The notes beneath the pieces were generated by a model. The model was given only the letters and a program-made list of their open reading frames with translations. It was not told the DNA's origin and searched no databases. From Pacificispira spongiicola (GTDB lineage: Bacteria > Pseudomonadota > Alphaproteobacteria > UBA8366 > Aestuariispiraceae), in NCBI RefSeq assembly GCF_012926505.1, contig NZ_JABBNT010000001.1, positions 620,001-684,000 of the forward strand: DNA of 64,000 nt, read 5' to 3'. Made by a program: the position numbers and the translations under genes. This document shows positions 32,028 through 41,200 of this stretch, piece by piece (positions within the stretch are counted from its first letter, which is position 1; each line of letters begins with the position of its first letter).

Positions 32028-33407
32028 ATGCAATACGCAGCGCCGCCCCCATCCCCTTCTTTCGTGACCGACACGACACGCGATCCCTATGACGTCGTCG
32101 TCATCGGCGGGGGCATCAATGGCACTGCGGCGTTGCGGGAATTGGCGCGGGCCGGATATCGGGCCGTTCTGGTGGAGGCCGATACCCTCGCCGCCGGGGC
32201 CAGCGGTCGGTCGTCGCGCATGCTGCATTGCGGCCTGCGTTATCTGGAAATGCCCAATCCGTTATGGCAGGCCGTCCGCCACCCCGTTCGTTTCCTACGC
32301 GCCATCGGCATGGCCCGCGACGGGATGCAGGCACGTGCCGAATTGGCCTTGGACGACACGGTCGCGACCCGCGCGATCGAACTGGGTTTCCCGATCTGGC
32401 GGGACGGTCCTTATCCGCGCTGGCAGATTGATGCCGGGCTGCGGCTGCTTGCCGCCATCGGCCCGACCGACCCGCCGCTGGACCAAGATATCCTGTCGGC
32501 GGACGAAACGCGGCACCACCCGATCGGCCGACATTTGCGCGACGCGGACGCTTTGCGCGGCATGGCCGTGTTCCGTGAATATCTGTTCGAGGCACCGGAC
32601 CGCATCTGTACAGACAATGCACGCGATGCCGAGGCCTATGGCGCGGTAATCCATCTGGGCACCCGCGCGGAAATCCGCGGCCGGGGGCAAGACGGCCTAT
32701 GGTCCATATGCCTGAATAACGGCAGCGGTGATCGGACGATCCGGGCATCCGTGGTGCTGAACATGGCCGGCACCTGGGCCGACGACGTCGCCGACTTCGG
32801 TAAGCGGTTGATCTGCGGCACCAAAGGCGCACATATCGTCATCCACCTGCCCGAAGGGTTCGCCGATCGCGGCATCGCGACGGTGCACCGGGCGGGCCAT
32901 CCCTTCTACGGTCTGCCGATGGGCGATGACCTTTTCTATTTCGGCCCGACGGAAACCCTGTTCGAAGGCGATGCGAAGGACGTCCGGGTCGATGAAGACG
33001 ATTTGACCTTCCTCTTAGCGGAGGCAAATCACTTCCTGCCGGGACTCAAACTCACGCGCCGCGATATTGAACACTGTTGGGCAGGCGTCCGCCCCCTGAC
33101 ACACGACCCAGCCCGACCGATGGGCGCGCGCGAAAGAACCGTGCACGACCTCGCCCCGCAAGGTTTTCCGAACGTGCTGGCGATGACGGCAGGACCGATC
33201 ATGAGCCACCGCGACAGCGGCCGTCGCATGCTGGCGGAAGTCCGCGCCCGTTTGGGGAAACCCAGCCGAACCGCCGGACATGCCGATACGGCCAATACGA
33301 TGCACGGCGCGGATCCGACCACCGAAAAGCTTCTTGTGCGGCAAGCGCAAGAGTTCGCCGTTCCACCTGGAACGGCCAGTACCGACGTGATGTCTAAGCA
33401 GTGGTAA
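32028..33407 (+). CDS. Short GlpD-like FAD-dependent oxidoreductase
   Basis: A 459-residue protein of the glycerol-3-phosphate dehydrogenase family with VVVIGGGINGTAALRELARAG (about residues 23-43), SGRSSRMLHCGLRYLEMPNP and CGTKGAHIVIHLPEG. It keeps the FAD and substrate domains but lacks the C-terminal helical cap of full GlpD (compare the 576-residue relative at 7750-9480). It precedes an amino-acid-type ABC transporter by 23 bases, so the oxidised compound may be what the transporter brings in. Glycerol 3-phosphate is therefore not a safe assignment. No ribosome site stands out before 32028. Confidence 0.8.
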   Translation: MQYAAPPPSPSFVTDTTRDPYDVVVIGGGINGTAALRELARAGYRAVLVEADTLAAGASGRSSRMLHCGLRYLEMPNPLWQAVRHPVRFLRAIGMARDGMQARAELALDDTVATRAIELGFPIWRDGPYPRWQIDAGLRLLAAIGPTDPPLDQDILSADETRHHPIGRHLRDADALRGMAVFREYLFEAPDRICTDNARDAEAYGAVIHLGTRAEIRGRGQDGLWSICLNNGSGDRTIRASVVLNMAGTWADDVADFGKRLICGTKGAHIVIHLPEGFADRGIATVHRAGHPFYGLPMGDDLFYFGPTETLFEGDAKDVRVDEDDLTFLLAEANHFLPGLKLTRRDIEHCWAGVRPLTHDPARPMGARERTVHDLAPQGFPNVLAMTAGPIMSHRDSGRRMLAEVRARLGKPSRTAGHADTANTMHGADPTTEKLLVRQAQEFAVPPGTASTDVMSKQW

Positions 33408-33430
33408 TCTAACAACAGGGAGACAATAGA

Positions 33431-34273
33431 ATGAGACAGTTAAAAACTCTTATCGGCGCCGCGGCGCTGTTGGTTGCGACGTCCGGGGCGGTGTTCGCCC
33501 AATCGGCGGAAAACGATCGTTTCAAGGAAGTTCTGGATCGCGGTGTCCTGCGGGTCGGCGTTCAAGGCGCGTTCAAACCCTGGGCCTTCCGCGCGCCGGA
33601 CGGCTCTTTGCAAGGGATCGAGGTCGACCTCGCCCAGACCGTTGCGGACCGTTTGGGCGTGACCCTGGAACCGGTCGTCATCAAATCCGCCAACCGAATG
33701 GAATTCCTGCAGCAGGGTAAGATCGACCTTTTGATCGGCGCGATGTCCGACCGCCCCGACCGCCGGGAAATCGTCGGCATCATCGAACCGGCCTATTGGA
33801 CCTCCGGCCCGACCCTGATGGCGAAGGAAGGGGTCATTTCCTCCTGGGACGACATCAAGGGGAAACCGGTCTGCGGCAAGCAGGGCGTATTCTACAACAA
33901 GATCGCGGAAGTCGAATTCGGCGCCAAGGTCATCGCCTTCGACGGCAATACCGAAGCCAAGGAAGCGTTGCGGTCCGGCAAGTGTGTCGCTTGGGTATAT
34001 GACGACACCTCCATCGCCGCCGATATTTCCAGCGGCGACTGGGACGGTTACGAAATGCCGGTCGAAACCGTCTTCTCCAACCCTTGGGGCGCCGCTGTCC
34101 CGCTGGAAGAAAAGGACGGCATCTGGGGTGCCTTCATGGCCGGGATGGCCTATGGCTGGCACAAGGACGGCACCCTTATCGAACTGGAAAAGAAGTGGGG
34201 CGTGAAAGCGTCGCCGTGGTTGGCCGGAATGCATGAAAAGCTGACCTACGACAATTCCTATTTGAATAACTGA
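33431..34273 (+). CDS. Polar amino-acid-type ABC transporter substrate-binding protein
   Basis: A 280-residue family 3 binding protein with a signal peptide (MRQLKTLIGAAALLVATSGAVFAQ, cleavage after about FAQ). It has the motifs LRVGVQGAFKPWAF, GIEVDLAQTVADRLGV, LLIGAMSDRPDR and KPVCGKQGVFYNK. It would capture an amino acid or a related zwitterion, which could include betaines, in the periplasm. Two cysteines (in PVCGKQ and SGKCVAW) could form a disulphide, as in several family 3 proteins. It is second in the operon 32028-36693. Confidence 0.9.
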   Translation: MRQLKTLIGAAALLVATSGAVFAQSAENDRFKEVLDRGVLRVGVQGAFKPWAFRAPDGSLQGIEVDLAQTVADRLGVTLEPVVIKSANRMEFLQQGKIDLLIGAMSDRPDRREIVGIIEPAYWTSGPTLMAKEGVISSWDDIKGKPVCGKQGVFYNKIAEVEFGAKVIAFDGNTEAKEALRSGKCVAWVYDDTSIAADISSGDWDGYEMPVETVFSNPWGAAVPLEEKDGIWGAFMAGMAYGWHKDGTLIELEKKWGVKASPWLAGMHEKLTYDNSYLNN

Positions 34274-34359
34274 TCCGTTGACTGGATCGTGACGCGGGCA
34301 CCCCAACCGTGACCCGCGTCACGACCGTCGACACCGAGGTATAGAAGGACCGGCCTATC

Positions 34360-35106
34360 TTGTTGGAGATGATCGCACCGTTCTTCGAGCGGCTGAACAA
34401 AACGGCGGGATTGAATTTCTCGCCCTTTTACGATGCCTATGACTGGGGTCGCCTGCTGGAGGGTATGTGGATATCGGTCGAACTGATCGCCTGTATCATC
34501 GCCGTCTCTCTGGTGATCGGGGTCGTCGGGGCCGGGGCGCAAACGTCCAAGTCCCGCGTCATCCGCTTCCTGATCGCGGCCTATATCGAAATCTTCCGCA
34601 ACACGCCGCCCATCGTGCAGTTGCTGTTCTTCTACTTCGGGCTGGGCGCGATCACGCCGCAGGTCGATATGGGCGGCTGGTACGAACCGATCATCGGATC
34701 CTTCGGCTGGGCCGTCATCGCCATCGGCATCTTCGGCGGCAGTTATAATGTCGAGATCTTCCGATCCGGGATCGAAGCCGTGCCGTCCACCACGACGGAG
34801 GCCGCGGAGTCCCTCGGTTTCTCCAATTTCAAGATTTTCGTCTACATCACCTTGCCGCTGGCCTTCCGATTCTGCCTGCCGGCATTGACCAACAACATCA
34901 TCAGCCTCGCGAAGACCGCGTCGCTGGCCTATGTCATCGCGGTCCCGGAAATCACCTATACCTTGAGCAGCATCTGGTCGGACAATGTGAACGTCCCGGA
35001 AATGATGATCCTGCTGTTCGCCTATTACATCATTCTGGTCGCGATGATCGCCAAGGGGATGCATCTGCTTGAAAAGCGGCTGGCCCTGCCGGGATACGGC
35101 CAATGA
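34360..35106 (+). CDS. Amino-acid ABC transporter permease (HisM/GlnP type), first subunit
   Basis: A 248-residue inner-membrane permease with about five membrane segments and the coupling motif EAAESLGFSNFKIFVYITLPLAFRFCLPALTNN. The likely start is TTG at 34360, with AAGGA about 10 bases upstream. An ATG at 34369 is the alternative but has its only purine-rich site directly abutting it. The stop overlaps the next permease start (ATGA), so the two subunits are coupled. Together with the next gene it forms the heterodimeric channel. Confidence 0.88.
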   Translation: MLEMIAPFFERLNKTAGLNFSPFYDAYDWGRLLEGMWISVELIACIIAVSLVIGVVGAGAQTSKSRVIRFLIAAYIEIFRNTPPIVQLLFFYFGLGAITPQVDMGGWYEPIIGSFGWAVIAIGIFGGSYNVEIFRSGIEAVPSTTTEAAESLGFSNFKIFVYITLPLAFRFCLPALTNNIISLAKTASLAYVIAVPEITYTLSSIWSDNVNVPEMMILLFAYYIILVAMIAKGMHLLEKRLALPGYGQ

Positions 35107-35906
35107 AGACGTTGTTCCCGCTGACCATCACGAAGATTACGTGGCGCGCACCGCTGGCGCTGGCCGTGTTGTGCCTGCTGTCCGCCGTGACGGCGATCGC
35201 CCAGGACGGGACGGAACGGGTAAGCGCATTGGACACCCTGATCGTCTGGATACCCTTCATCCTGGAGGGATTTGGGCTGAATCTGTTGATGAGCATCCTG
35301 GCCATGGCAATTGCGACCGTCGCCGGGGTGGTCCTGGGTTTCATGCAGATCAGCCCGATCGCGGCGATCCGCCTTCCGGCGAAACTGTTCACCCATCTGT
35401 TCCGGAATTCCCCCTGGCTGGTGATCCTGTTCGCGATCATGTTGCTGGTCCCGTTCCAGATCACGCTGCCCGGCGGGGACAAGGTGTTGATCCCCGACTG
35501 GATCAAGGCGACGATCGGATTTTCCCTGCCGGTCATGGCGAATGTGGCGGAAATCCTGCGCGGCGCTGTTATGTCAATTCCGTCCGGCCAGTGGGAAAGC
35601 GCGGAAAGCCTGGCCTTCAGCCGGTATCAGACGCTGCGCTACATCATCCTGCCGCAATGCATCCGCCGCATGCTTCCCCCGTGGATGAACTGGTACGCGC
35701 TGTTGACGCTGATGACACCGATGGCGGCCATTCTGGGCGTGGGCGATGCTCTGGGGCACACCCAGGCGGCAATGGAAGCCGCTGGGGCCAAGCCCGAATT
35801 CCTGATCCCGTTCTATCTATTCCTGATGACGATCTTCTTCGTCTTCATCTATCCGATTTCGATCTATACCCGCCGGCTAGAACGTCGTTTCGCCGCTGGG
35901 TCGTAA
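35103..35906 (+). CDS. Amino-acid ABC transporter permease, second subunit
   Basis: A 267-residue permease. The first hydrophobic stretch ([19 protein letters not shown]) may be a membrane anchor or a cleavable-like leader. The typical core begins at [24 protein letters not shown] and contains the coupling sequence [31 protein letters not shown]. It pairs with the first permease. The ATPase gene follows by 16 bases. Confidence 0.88.
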   Translation: MKTLFPLTITKITWRAPLALAVLCLLSAVTAIAQDGTERVSALDTLIVWIPFILEGFGLNLLMSILAMAIATVAGVVLGFMQISPIAAIRLPAKLFTHLFRNSPWLVILFAIMLLVPFQITLPGGDKVLIPDWIKATIGFSLPVMANVAEILRGAVMSIPSGQWESAESLAFSRYQTLRYIILPQCIRRMLPPWMNWYALLTLMTPMAAILGVGDALGHTQAAMEAAGAKPEFLIPFYLFLMTIFFVFIYPISIYTRRLERRFAAGS

Positions 35907-35922
35907 AAGGAGTGACTGCATC

Positions 35923-36693
35923 ATGAGTCGATCCGCGGCTCCCCAAACCGACTGGACACCGGACCAGCCGATCATCGCCCTGAAAGATGTGCGAAAATCG
36001 TTCGGTCATTTAGAAGTCCTAAAGGGCATCGATCTTCATGTCATGAAGGGCGAGGTGATTTGTATTATCGGGCCGTCCGGTTCCGGTAAGTCGACATTGA
36101 TCCGCACGATCAACGGCCTGACCCCGGTCACCGCCGGTTCGGTCAAGGTCGAAGGCCAGGAAGTGCATGACGACAAGCTCGACAAGCTGGCCCTGCGCCG
36201 GAAGATCGGCATCGTCTTTCAGCAATATAACCTGTTCCCCCACCGGACCGTTTTGCAGAACGTGATGATGGCGCCGGTCCTGGTCCTGCACGAAAACAAG
36301 CGAGAGGTCGAAGAACGCGCCCGCTCCCTGCTGGCCAAAGTGCAATTGAGCGGCAAGGAAGACGCCTATCCGGCGCAGCTTTCGGGCGGACAGCAGCAAC
36401 GCGTCGCGATCGCGCGCAGCCTGTGCATGCGCCCGGATGTCATGCTGTTCGACGAAGTCACGGCCGCCCTGGACCCGGAAATGGTCAAGGAAGTGCTGGT
36501 CACGATCAAGGAATTGGCCGCCGAGGGCATGACCTGCGTGTTGGTCACGCATGAAATGGGTTTCGCGCGGGAAGTCTGCGACCGGGTCTATTTCACGGAC
36601 GCGGGTCTGATCGTGGAAAGCGGTCCGCCGAAACAGGTATTCGGCGACCCGCAGGATGCCCGAACCAAGGAATTCCTGTCGAAGGTTCTCTAA
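35923..36693 (+). CDS. Amino-acid ABC transporter ATPase (GlnQ/HisP type)
   Basis: A 256-residue ATPase with Walker [11 protein letters not shown]-loop [17 protein letters not shown], signature [13 protein letters not shown] and Walker [17 protein letters not shown], plus the H-loop [11 protein letters not shown]. The Walker B has [10 protein letters not shown] where the usual sequence is DEPTSALDPE. It energises the two permeases upstream. It is the last gene of the transporter block, followed 39 bases later by the flavin oxidoreductase on the same strand. Confidence 0.93.
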   Translation: MSRSAAPQTDWTPDQPIIALKDVRKSFGHLEVLKGIDLHVMKGEVICIIGPSGSGKSTLIRTINGLTPVTAGSVKVEGQEVHDDKLDKLALRRKIGIVFQQYNLFPHRTVLQNVMMAPVLVLHENKREVEERARSLLAKVQLSGKEDAYPAQLSGGQQQRVAIARSLCMRPDVMLFDEVTAALDPEMVKEVLVTIKELAAEGMTCVLVTHEMGFAREVCDRVYFTDAGLIVESGPPKQVFGDPQDARTKEFLSKVL

Positions 36694-36732
36694 ACCCCGC
36701 GTACAAAAAATAGTTTCAGGGAGAGTTTTCGG

Positions 36733-38769
36733 GTGACCGACACGCAGTCGAAACGCGCAAAAGACCCGCTTCTGCAGCCACTGACGATCAAGAAGACCGT
36801 TCTCCGCAATCGGATTTTGAGCACCGCTCATGCCTGCGGCCTGCAGGAAGGCGGCTTTCCGCAGGAAGCTTACCAAGCCTATCACGAGGAAAAGGCACGC
36901 GGCGGATTGGCGCTGTCCATGTTCGGCGGATCGTCCAATGTGGATATAGACAGCCCGAATATCTTCCAGCAGCTCAATGTCGGCACGGACGACATCATTC
37001 CGCATTTGCAGCGGTTTTCGGACCGCATGCACGCGCAGGGCGCGGCCCTGATGTGCCAAATCACCCATCTGGGTCGGCGCGGCGATCCCTATGCCCAGGA
37101 TTGGCTGCCCGCGATCGGCCCGTCCCCGATCCGCGAAACGCTGCACCGTGCCATTCCGCGCGAAATGGACGATTACGACATAGACCGCGTGGTGAAAGCC
37201 TATGGCGAAGCGGCGCGCCGCTGCGACGACGGCGGATTGGACGGGATCGAAACCCTGTCCGGTGGTCATATAATCGGTCAATTCCTGTCCCCGAAGACCA
37301 ACCTGCGCACCGACCGTTTCGGCGGTTCTTTGGAGAACCGCCTTCGGTTCGCGCTGATGGTGCACGAGGCCATCCGCAGCCGCGTGCGTGACGATTTCCT
37401 GGTCGGCATGCGCTTCATCGTCGATGAAGGGGTCGACGGTGTCCTGACGCCGGAAGAATGTATTGAGGCCGCCCTGATCCTGAAACGCGAAGGCGCGGTC
37501 GATTTCTTCAACGCGATCTTCGGCTCCATGGATACCGCCCGCGCGTTGACGGAAGAAAACATGCCCGTGATGGGATCGCCCATTGCCCCTTGGGTCACCG
37601 CCGTGGGCCGGTTCAAACGCGCGGTCGGCCTGCCGGTCTTCCATGCGGCGCGAATCCTCGACCTCGCCTCCGCCCGGTTCGCGGTGTCCGAAGGGCATCT
37701 CGACATGGCGGGGCTGACCCGGCCGCATATCGCCGACCCGCATATGGTCGACAAACTGATGCGCGGAGAAGAAGACCGAATCCGCCCCTGCGTCGGGGCC
37801 GGACATTGTCAGTCGCCCTTCCGTCCGAAATGTCTGCATAACGCAGCGACCGGCCGGGAATTGACCGTGGGCCATCGGATAGCGAAAGCGGAAACCAAAC
37901 GCCGGGCTGTCGTCGTCGGCGCCGGACCGGCAGGGTTGGAGGCCGCCCGCGTGCTGGCGGAACGCGGTCACGCCGTTCAAGTGTTCGAGGCGGGCGCGGC
38001 CCCCGGCGGACAGCTACTGCTTGCCGCCGCCGGATCGTGGCGGCGCGACATTATCGGCATTGTCGATTGGCGTCTGGCGGAACTGGACCGCCTGGACGTG
38101 ACGATAGAATGCAACCGATACATAGAGGGATCGGATGTCGAGGCCCTGTCGCCGGATCTGGTGATCCTCGCCACCGGCGGCGTCCCGCAGACGGAATTCG
38201 GACCCGGCGCGGATCTGGTTTTGAGCACCTGGGATATCATCGGTCGGCAGGCCCAGGCGAAGGGCGATGTTCTGGTATGGGATGACACTGGCCGGCACCC
38301 CGCCTTGATGGCCGCGCAAATGGCGATGGAGGACGGCGCGGCGGTTCGCTTCACGACCATCGACGGCGGCATCGCCGAAGATCTTACCTATGCCGACTCC
38401 ACCCGCTGGAAGAAGGAATTGGCAAAAGCCCGGCTGCGGGCCGACGGCCATCTGCGCCTTGTGGAGGTCCGCCGAAACGGAAACCGGTTGGCAGCGGTTT
38501 TGATGAACGAATTGACCCATGAAACCGAAACGGTCGACACCGATCAGGTCGTGGTGGAAATGGGGTCCATTCCCGACAATGACTTGTTCCAGTCCCTGCG
38601 GGGCGCCTCGGGCAATAATGGGATCACCGATCTGCACGCCTTGCGCGATCTGAAACCGCAAAAGCGGTCGGCGCCGGGTTACGAACTGCATCGGATCGGC
38701 GATGCGCTCGCCTCCCGCAATGTGCATGCCGCAATCTACGACGCCTTGCGCCTTTGTTCGGTGGCGTAG
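36733..38769 (+). CDS. Old-yellow-enzyme/TMADH-type flavoprotein, N-methylproline demethylase-like
   Basis: A 678-residue enzyme in two parts. Residues about 10-345 are an FMN-binding TIM barrel of the NADH:flavin oxidoreductase family (ICQITHLGRR region, GLDGIETLSGGHIIGQFLSP). Residues about 385-678 form a FAD/NAD domain with RAVVVGAGPAGLEAARVLAERG. Between them is an iron-sulphur motif, Cys353, Cys359 and Cys367, with Ala356 at the place of the second cysteine of trimethylamine dehydrogenase. The CVGAGHC wording is that of N-methylproline (stachydrine pathway) demethylases. The start is GTG with AGGGAGAG upstream. It probably removes an N-methyl group. A dienoyl-CoA reductase role is less likely given the neighbours. 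Confidence 0.8.
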   Translation: MTDTQSKRAKDPLLQPLTIKKTVLRNRILSTAHACGLQEGGFPQEAYQAYHEEKARGGLALSMFGGSSNVDIDSPNIFQQLNVGTDDIIPHLQRFSDRMHAQGAALMCQITHLGRRGDPYAQDWLPAIGPSPIRETLHRAIPREMDDYDIDRVVKAYGEAARRCDDGGLDGIETLSGGHIIGQFLSPKTNLRTDRFGGSLENRLRFALMVHEAIRSRVRDDFLVGMRFIVDEGVDGVLTPEECIEAALILKREGAVDFFNAIFGSMDTARALTEENMPVMGSPIAPWVTAVGRFKRAVGLPVFHAARILDLASARFAVSEGHLDMAGLTRPHIADPHMVDKLMRGEEDRIRPCVGAGHCQSPFRPKCLHNAATGRELTVGHRIAKAETKRRAVVVGAGPAGLEAARVLAERGHAVQVFEAGAAPGGQLLLAAAGSWRRDIIGIVDWRLAELDRLDVTIECNRYIEGSDVEALSPDLVILATGGVPQTEFGPGADLVLSTWDIIGRQAQAKGDVLVWDDTGRHPALMAAQMAMEDGAAVRFTTIDGGIAEDLTYADSTRWKKELAKARLRADGHLRLVEVRRNGNRLAAVLMNELTHETETVDTDQVVVEMGSIPDNDLFQSLRGASGNNGITDLHALRDLKPQKRSAPGYELHRIGDALASRNVHAAIYDALRLCSVA

Positions 38770-38894
38770 CCACGCCTACCGTCGGTTATCGCGCGCCTAT
38801 CGATCCCCCTCGCCCCTTACCATTGTGTGAGGCGGGCGGATGGATTTATCGTTCCCCGCACTGATAGCAGGAACGGCTAGATGCGGGCAGGCCG

Positions 38895-39896
38895 ATGGAT
38901 ATTCTGATCATTCTGACGCCGAATTTTAACATCGCGGCGACGATGGGGTTTATCGATCCCTTTCGCGCGGCGAACTATCTGGACGGCGATGCGATTTTCC
39001 ACTGGCATTTCGCCTCTCTGGATGGGGGGCCGGTGCCAGCGTCGAACGGCGCCTCGATGCTGACCGACCCGTTGGCCGATCATGACCGCAAATTCGATCT
39101 GGTCCTGGTATCGTCCAGTTGGACACCCGAACGCCAATTCAATGCCGCGATGTTTTCCGCCCTGCGCCGTCACGCCCATCGCGGCAGCGTCATGGGCGGC
39201 CTCGATACCGGCGCGTTCCTGCTGGCGAAGGCGGGGCTGCTGAAAGACGCGAAGGCGACGGTCCATTACGAACATATCGACGCCATGATCGAGCTGTTCC
39301 CCGATACGGAGGTGACGGAAGACCTGTTCGTATTCGACGGCAAGCGGATATCCTGTTGCGGCGGCGGCGCGGCCGTCGATTTCGCGCTGCATATCCTGCG
39401 GCAGGCCTGCGACGACAGGCTGGCAAATATGGCCGCGCGGTACGTCTTTCAACAAAACCTGCGACCCGAAGGGGCGCAGCAGAATCCCGGCATGATCGAA
39501 CCGCTGGGACGCGCGGCCCCGGCGCTGGTGCGGGATGCGATCAAGCTGATGGAACAGCATTTGGAAGACCCCCTGACCATTTCGGATATCAGCGATCAAT
39601 TGGGCGTTTCGCCCCGGCGGCTAGACCGGCATTTCGAAAAATCAATCGGCAAGGGACCGGCCACCTACTACCGGGATATCCGGTTGGACCGCGCCCGTGG
39701 TCTCGTCACCCAGACGGACATGCCGCTGGCGACCGTCGCCGTGGCAGCCGGTTTCAACAGTCAGGCGCATTTTTCGAAATCCTATAAAAGCCGCTTCGGG
39801 CTGGCGCCGCGCGACGACCGGGTACAGGGCCGGATTCCCTTCGAGTACCGGGCATGGCCCATGCATCGCAAGGTCGGGCGACACGATACACCCTAG
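38895..39896 (+). CDS. GlxA-type AraC regulator (GbdR/CdhR-like)
   Basis: A 333-residue regulator. Residues 1-180 form a DJ-1/PfpI-type class I amidotransferase-like sensor, with GLDTGAFLLAKAGLL at the nucleophile elbow: the catalytic Cys is replaced, as in the glycine-betaine regulator GbdR and the carnitine regulator CdhR. Residues about 215-320 are the AraC helix-turn-helix pair (DPLTISDISDQLGVSPRRLDRHFEKS and MPLATVAVAAGFNSQAHFSKSYKSRFG). This branch senses small quaternary or methylated amines. It probably activates the Rieske operon downstream through the direct repeat at 39921-39950, and perhaps the flavoprotein gene upstream. Confidence 0.88.
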   Translation: MDILIILTPNFNIAATMGFIDPFRAANYLDGDAIFHWHFASLDGGPVPASNGASMLTDPLADHDRKFDLVLVSSSWTPERQFNAAMFSALRRHAHRGSVMGGLDTGAFLLAKAGLLKDAKATVHYEHIDAMIELFPDTEVTEDLFVFDGKRISCCGGGAAVDFALHILRQACDDRLANMAARYVFQQNLRPEGAQQNPGMIEPLGRAAPALVRDAIKLMEQHLEDPLTISDISDQLGVSPRRLDRHFEKSIGKGPATYYRDIRLDRARGLVTQTDMPLATVAVAAGFNSQAHFSKSYKSRFGLAPRDDRVQGRIPFEYRAWPMHRKVGRHDTP

Positions 39897-39920
39897 CCCC
39901 CAAAGCCCTCATCTACAGAG

Positions 39921-39950
39921 CGACCGATATGTTACAATTACCGACCGATA
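39921..39950 (+). promoter_or_regulatory. 21-bp-spaced direct repeat, probable AraC-type activator site
   Basis: CGACCGATA occurs exactly twice, at 39921-39929 and 39942-39950, starts 21 bases apart (two helical turns). The second copy ends 4 bases before a weak -35 (ATAGTT, 39955-39960), with CATTAT as -10 (39978-39983) after 17 bases. This is the geometry of a class II AraC-activated promoter for the Rieske gene. Confidence 0.55.
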
Positions 39951-40035
39951 GGCGATAGTTTCGTCAGGGCGCCCAGGCATTATTTCCGCGGCGAGGAACC
40001 CTCGCTTCAAACAATGCGGCATCCGGGAGACAATG

Positions 40036-41178
40036 ATGAGCGCCATGTTGGACCAGCAGGATATCGACGCAATCCGTCGCGGCTATCACGCCAATCCGTC
40101 CCAATCGCTGTCGCTGCGGAAAGAAGCTTATATCGACCCGAAATGGTTCGACGCGGACCAACGGCACATCATCGCGAAGACATGGCAATGGGTCTGCCAT
40201 ATCGAAAAGCTCCGCGATGCCGGCATGTATGTGACCGCCTATATCGCCGGACAGCCCATCGCCGTCGTTCGCGGTAGGGATGGTGTCCTGCGCGCCTTCT
40301 ACAATGTCTGTAAGCACCGGGCGCATGAACTGCTGTCCGGGGAAGGACGCACATCCACCATCGTCTGTCCTTACCATGCCTGGGTCTACAAGCTGGACGG
40401 CAGCCTGGCCCGTGCCCGGCATACGGAACATCTGATCGATTTCGCGCCGGACGAAATCTGCCTGGACGAAATCCAGGTCGAGGAATTCTGTGGTTTTGTT
40501 TTCATCAATCTCGACCCGACCGCCCCGTCATTGAAGGCGCAGAGCGGCGACCTGGAATCCGAAATTCTGCACTGGGCGCCGGATATCGGAAACCTGACCT
40601 TCGGCCACCGGCTGTCCTACGACATCAAGTCGAATTGGAAGAACGTCGTCGACAATTTCCTGGAATGTTATCACTGCCCCGTGTCGCATAAGGATTTCTG
40701 TACCCTGGTCGACATGGACAGTTACAAGGTGACGACCCACGGCATCTATTCCAGCCATATGGCCGACGCCGGACAGGGGACGAACAGCGCCTATGACGTG
40801 TCGAAGGCGACGGTGCGGACCCATGCGGTCTGGTGGCTGTGGCCGAATACCTGCCTGATGCGCTATCCGGGCCGGTCGTCGATGATCGTCCTCAACATCA
40901 TTCCGGCGGGACCGGATCGGACGCTCGAAACCTACGATTTCTTTCTGGAAACCCCAGACGCGGACGATATGGAAAAAGAGGCGATCCGATATCTGGACGA
41001 GGTCCTGCAGGTGGAGGACATCAATCTGGTCGAAAGCGTCCAGCGCGGCATGAACACCCCCGCCTTCGACCAGGGCCGTATCGTCGACGACCCCGCCGGG
41101 TCGGGCCAGTCCGAACATGCCTTGCACCATTTTCATGGCTTGGTTCTGGATGCCTACGAGGCGGCGGTCGGGCGATAA
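40036..41178 (+). CDS. Rieske-type oxygenase alpha subunit, CntA/quaternary-amine type
   Basis: A 380-residue Rieske non-haem iron oxygenase. The [2Fe-2S] ligands are Cys92, His94, Cys111 and His114. The mononuclear iron site has His213 and His218 in NFLECYHCPVSH, and the bridging residue before it is Glu210 instead of the usual Asp. This Glu is the mark of carnitine monooxygenase CntA and related quaternary-ammonium oxygenases. The C-terminus (NLVESVQRGMNTPAFDQGRI) is also CntA-like. I chose the second of two adjacent ATGs (40036), 6 bases after GGAG. It should hydroxylate an N-methyl or C-N carbon of a betaine-type substrate. No reductase partner (CntB) is near. Confidence 0.85.
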   Translation: MSAMLDQQDIDAIRRGYHANPSQSLSLRKEAYIDPKWFDADQRHIIAKTWQWVCHIEKLRDAGMYVTAYIAGQPIAVVRGRDGVLRAFYNVCKHRAHELLSGEGRTSTIVCPYHAWVYKLDGSLARARHTEHLIDFAPDEICLDEIQVEEFCGFVFINLDPTAPSLKAQSGDLESEILHWAPDIGNLTFGHRLSYDIKSNWKNVVDNFLECYHCPVSHKDFCTLVDMDSYKVTTHGIYSSHMADAGQGTNSAYDVSKATVRTHAVWWLWPNTCLMRYPGRSSMIVLNIIPAGPDRTLETYDFFLETPDADDMEKEAIRYLDEVLQVEDINLVESVQRGMNTPAFDQGRIVDDPAGSGQSEHALHHFHGLVLDAYEAAVGR

Positions 41179-41200
41179 AGAACAAATCGGGAGAGATTCC

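Noticed and set aside
39921-39950. CRISPR-like repeat
   Set aside because: Only two 9-base copies; spacing and position fit an AraC activator site.
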